Shown piece by piece: positions 61,532-64,000 of a stretch of DNA of 64,000 bases. A program made the translations under genes and the position numbers. The stretch comes from Actinacidiphila bryophytorum (lineage in GTDB: Bacteria; Actinomycetota; Actinomycetes; Streptomycetales; Streptomycetaceae). The stretch's first letter is position 1; every line of letters begins with the position of its first letter. Location of the stretch: NCBI RefSeq assembly GCF_016916835.1, contig NZ_JAFFIX010000007.1:124001-188000 (forward strand), written 5' to 3'. The notes under the pieces are model-generated. The model saw only the letters and a list, made by a program, of their open reading frames with translations, did not search any database and was not told the origin of the DNA.

Positions 61532-62188
61532 TCAGGTGATGCCGTTCCGGTAGGCGTATCCGACCGCCTGGGCGCGGTCGCGCACCCCGGTCTTGGCGAA
61601 GAGATTGTTGATGTGGGTCTTCACCGTGGCCATGCTCACCTGCAGCCGCCCGGCGATCTCGGTGTTGGACAGCCCCGCCGCCACCAGCGCCAGCACCTCC
61701 GCCTCCCGCACCGTCAGCCCGTCCGGCAGCTCGCCCCGCCCCTCGCGCGGCCGGTGGCCGCCCGGCCCCTGCTCGGCGAGCACCTCCAGCACCCGGCTCT
61801 GCACCGCAGGCGAAAGCCCCGCCTTCCCCTGCGTGACGTCCGCGATCACCCGGGCGATCTCGTCCCCGCCGGCGTCCTTGGTCAGATAGCCCCGCGCCCC
61901 CGCCCGCAGCGCGGGGAAGAGGGAGTCGTCGTCGGCGTAGGTGGTCAGCACCACCACCTGCGTCGCCGGATACTCCGCCCGGATCCTGCGGGTCGCCTCC
62001 ACCCCGTCGCAGCGCGGCATCCGCAGGTCCATCAGCACCACCTCCGGCCGGTGCTCGGCGACCAGCCGGACGGCCTCCTCCCCGTCTCCCGCCGCCCCGA
62101 CCACCTCGATGCCGGGCAGAAGTCCCAGCAGCATCACGATCCCTTCGCGCACGACCGTCTGGTCGTCCGCCACCACCACCCGCGTCAT
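61532..62188 (-). CDS. LuxR/NarL-family response regulator
   Basis: A 218-residue regulator. The receiver has ADDQ near 8-11, phospho-acceptor Asp in VVLMDLRMP near 54, and the conserved Lys in LTKDAGG near 104. The C-terminal LuxR helix-turn-helix reads LTVREAEVLALVAAGLSNTEIA and VSMATVKTHINNLF. The ATG overlaps the kinase stop (ATGA). Target genes may include its own operon, since repeats lie before the operon start. Confidence 0.92.
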   Translation of the reverse strand: MTRVVVADDQTVVREGIVMLLGLLPGIEVVGAAGDGEEAVRLVAEHRPEVVLMDLRMPRCDGVEATRRIRAEYPATQVVVLTTYADDDSLFPALRAGARGYLTKDAGGDEIARVIADVTQGKAGLSPAVQSRVLEVLAEQGPGGHRPREGRGELPDGLTVREAEVLALVAAGLSNTEIAGRLQVSMATVKTHINNLFAKTGVRDRAQAVGYAYRNGIT

Positions 62189-63339
62189 GCGGGCACCCGC
62201 AGGCGCACCACGAAACCCTCCTCCACCGGCCCGGCGTCCAGCGCACCGCCCAGCAGTTCGGCGCGCTCCCGCATCCCCAACAGACCGTATCCGGATCCCG
62301 ACTCCCCCAAAGAGTTGTCCACAGCCCCCTGACCTCCGAAGTCCCGGAACTCCAGCTCCACCTCGGCCGGCCGGTACTCCAGCCGAAGTTCGACGCGCGC
62401 CCCCGGCGCGTGCTTCCTGACATTGGTCATAGCCTCCTGTGCCACCCGCCGCACCGCGAGCCCCGCCTCCGCCGGCAGCCCGCGCGGCTTCCCTCTCACC
62501 TCCAACCGCGCGCCCTCGGACGACACCAGCTCCCGCAGGAACTCCTCCACCGGCGACATGTCCCCGCGCAGCGCCGACAGCGCCTGCCGCGTCTCGGCCA
62601 GCCCCTCGCGCGCCATCCGCCGGGCCGCCACGACCCGCTCCAGCACCAGGTCGCGGTCGGCGCCCCGCTCGATCAGCAGCCTGGTCGCCTCCAGGTGGAC
62701 CGTCTGCGCCGACAGGCTGTGCGCCAGCACGTCGTGGATCTCCCGTGCGATCCTCGCCCGCTCGGCGAGCGCCGCCGTCTCCGCCTCCGCCGCACGCGCC
62801 GCCCGCTCCTGCACCAGCAGCCGCTGCGTGTTGCCGCGCGCCTCGGCGTCCAGCCGTGCCGTGTACCCCAGCAGGCACAGCCCCAGCACGGTCAGCAGCG
62901 ACACCAGCCAGCCGTCACCGCGGCCCATCAGCGCGAAGTCCAGCAGCGCCGCCCCCGCCAGCGGCGCCCCGGCCGCGAGCGGCAGCCGCTGGATCGAGAT
63001 CATCGCGGAGCCGCACATCAGCACGGACGCCGCGACGGTCGCCCCCAGCGCCTGGCAGGCGACGGCGCCGCCCAGCAGGGCCAGCACCACCGCGAGCGAG
63101 GGCCACAGCAGATGCCGCAGGGTCAGCCGGAAGAAGAGCCACACCGCACCCGCGGCGGCCACCAGCCCGATCAGTGCCAGGGCGGTCTGCCAGCCGGGCA
63201 GGTGGGTCCTGGTGGTGATGGCCCACACCGCGACGCCCAGCAGGATCGCCCGGATCCCGCGGCCGACCACCTGCCGGCCCGCCGACCTGCCCTCGCGGTC
63301 GAGCGCCTCCCGTGACGGCCAGGTCGTCCACATGCTCAT
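62185..63339 (-). CDS. Sensor histidine kinase (NarL/DesK family)
   Basis: A 384-residue membrane kinase. Five or so hydrophobic segments in residues 30-180 form the sensor. The phospho-acceptor His lies in ARIAREIHDVLAHSLSA near 205, and the ATP-binding part ends with the G box SGYGLLGMRERAELLGG near 350. It uses the ATG at 63339, overlapping the stop of the upstream membrane-protein gene by four bases. The stimulus is unknown; membrane-embedded sensors of this kind often respond to envelope stress or lipids. Confidence 0.9.
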   Translation of the reverse strand: MSMWTTWPSREALDREGRSAGRQVVGRGIRAILLGVAVWAITTRTHLPGWQTALALIGLVAAAGAVWLFFRLTLRHLLWPSLAVVLALLGGAVACQALGATVAASVLMCGSAMISIQRLPLAAGAPLAGAALLDFALMGRGDGWLVSLLTVLGLCLLGYTARLDAEARGNTQRLLVQERAARAAEAETAALAERARIAREIHDVLAHSLSAQTVHLEATRLLIERGADRDLVLERVVAARRMAREGLAETRQALSALRGDMSPVEEFLRELVSSEGARLEVRGKPRGLPAEAGLAVRRVAQEAMTNVRKHAPGARVELRLEYRPAEVELEFRDFGGQGAVDNSLGESGSGYGLLGMRERAELLGGALDAGPVEEGFVVRLRVPA

Positions 63340-63815
63340 GCGACCGTACGGTACGACGACAGCAGGCCCTGAGCCCGGTACAGCAGCACCCCGGCACGTA
63401 TGAGCAGCGTGACGGCGACGGCCAGCAGCACGGACCCGGTCGCCTGGTGCACCCCCGCGGCGGCGGCCGCGGCGTACAGCCCCACGCGCAGGGCTATGCC
63501 CAGCGCCCACACGGTGACGGTCGCCTTCGTCCCCTGCGCCCACACCCCGCCGTCCTGCGCGGTCCACATCCGGGTGGTCAGCGCCCACACCACGCCCATG
63601 CCCGCGCCTATCAGCAGCTCACCGCTGAGCAGTGCGACGGACACTGCCTCGTGCGAGGAGTCGACCAGTCCCCCGTCCCGTATCGCGAGCACCGCGAGGA
63701 CAGCCGGAATCAGCCACCACCGGCCGCCGGCCGCGACCGGGCGCGGACGCAGCTGGCGGGCGATCACCAGCCCGACGACCGCGAGGATCACCAGGGCATT
63801 GACCAGACCGGACAT
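63336..63815 (-). CDS. Small multi-pass membrane protein (DUF1453/CcdC-like)
   Basis: A 159-residue protein with about five membrane segments (MSGLVNALVILAVVGLVIA at the start). The layout fits the DUF1453 family, sometimes linked to cytochrome c maturation, though I am not certain. It is the first gene of an operon with the sensor kinase and response regulator and may cooperate in sensing. The stop overlaps the kinase start by four bases. Confidence 0.7.
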   Translation of the reverse strand: MSGLVNALVILAVVGLVIARQLRPRPVAAGGRWWLIPAVLAVLAIRDGGLVDSSHEAVSVALLSGELLIGAGMGVVWALTTRMWTAQDGGVWAQGTKATVTVWALGIALRVGLYAAAAAAGVHQATGSVLLAVAVTLLIRAGVLLYRAQGLLSSYRTVA

Positions 63816-63923
63816 GACGGGACGCCTCCGTAGGGTGCTTCGACGGGTGCCGGCGGACTGCCGACGTCTTCGAATCTACGGAAAGCCGCTGGTCAGCGGA
63901 TCAAGCCTGGGGTTGAAATGCCG

Positions 63924-63966
63924 TCTCCACCCCCGGGTGGAGAGGCCCGCAGCCCCGGGTGGAGAG
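63924..63966 (-). promoter_or_regulatory. Near-palindrome and repeated half-site upstream of kinase operon
   Basis: TCTCCACCCCCGGGTGGAGA (63924-63943) is palindromic apart from the centre, and CCCCGGGTGGAGAG repeats at 63953-63966. The pair lies 109-151 bases before the operon start at 63815. It may be an operator for the NarL-type regulator encoded in the operon. Confidence 0.4.
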
Positions 63967-64000
63967 CCCGTCGCGCCCCCGCCCCCGGCCCGACGCGCTG

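Overview
The window is very GC-rich, uses many GTG and TTG starts preceded by GGAGG-type ribosome sites, and packs genes into overlapping operons. It carries the Streptomyces markers cutRS, sepH (the actinobacterial FtsZ regulator), a DUF5998 gene, a DasR-type box in front of ptsH, and a PatA acetyltransferase with its acetyltransferase domain at the N-terminus. I read it as chromosomal DNA of Streptomyces or a close Streptomycetaceae relative. I see no tRNA, rRNA, CRISPR array, prophage or intact insertion sequence.

Layout. 0-11.6 kb is a core-like block: a DUF4193 zinc-ribbon protein, the CutS/CutR two-component system, a small conserved protein, an inositol-monophosphatase-like protein with ferrochelatase (hemH), an MFS transporter overlapping an FAD sugar-lactone oxidase, sepH, a rhodanese sulfurtransferase and a VOC protein. 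11.6-40.3 kb is a sugar-utilisation region of about 29 kb. It holds a ROK repressor divergent from an oxidoreductase/isomerase pair, a large secreted GH3 glycosidase, a GH38 alpha-mannosidase overlapping an unusual regulator (IS630-transposase-like N-terminus fused to a ROK protein), a mannonate-dehydratase-like/ThuA/Gfo-Idh operon with an IclR regulator, a CUT1 sugar ABC importer without its own ATPase followed by an NAD-dependent dehydrogenase and a second GH38 alpha-mannosidase, and a very large secreted beta-helix protein. 40.3-53.9 kb returns to core-like genes: thymidine kinase, an alkaline-phosphatase-superfamily enzyme, DUF5998, patA, ptsH, a FadR-type regulator, a pair of M16 peptidase subunits, parC and a sucrase/ferredoxin-like gene that looks leaderless. 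53.9-64 kb holds transport and sensing genes: an SsuABC/TauABC-type importer divergent from a CitA/CitB-type two-component system, an ActP-type symporter with its DUF485 partner, and a NarL-type two-component system with an upstream membrane protein.

How the genes may work together. In the central region a secreted GH3 enzyme and a secreted beta-helix protein could attack a polysaccharide outside the cell. The binding protein and two permeases would import oligosaccharides, probably powered by a shared ATPase such as MsiK encoded elsewhere. Two cytoplasmic GH38 enzymes would release mannose or a related sugar. A dehydrogenase, two Gfo/Idh enzymes, a TIM-barrel isomerase, a ThuA-like protein and a ManD-like dehydratase would then oxidise, isomerise and dehydrate the product. 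Four regulatory genes and several inverted repeats in the intergenic gaps suggest local induction. The substrate is inferred, not shown.

Most notable observations: the transposase/ROK fusion regulator, the paralogous alpha-mannosidases in oppositely oriented operons, candidate operators for the sugar operons and for the transporter/two-component pair, families of short GC-rich intergenic repeats at two places, and a possible iron box overlapping a leaderless promoter.
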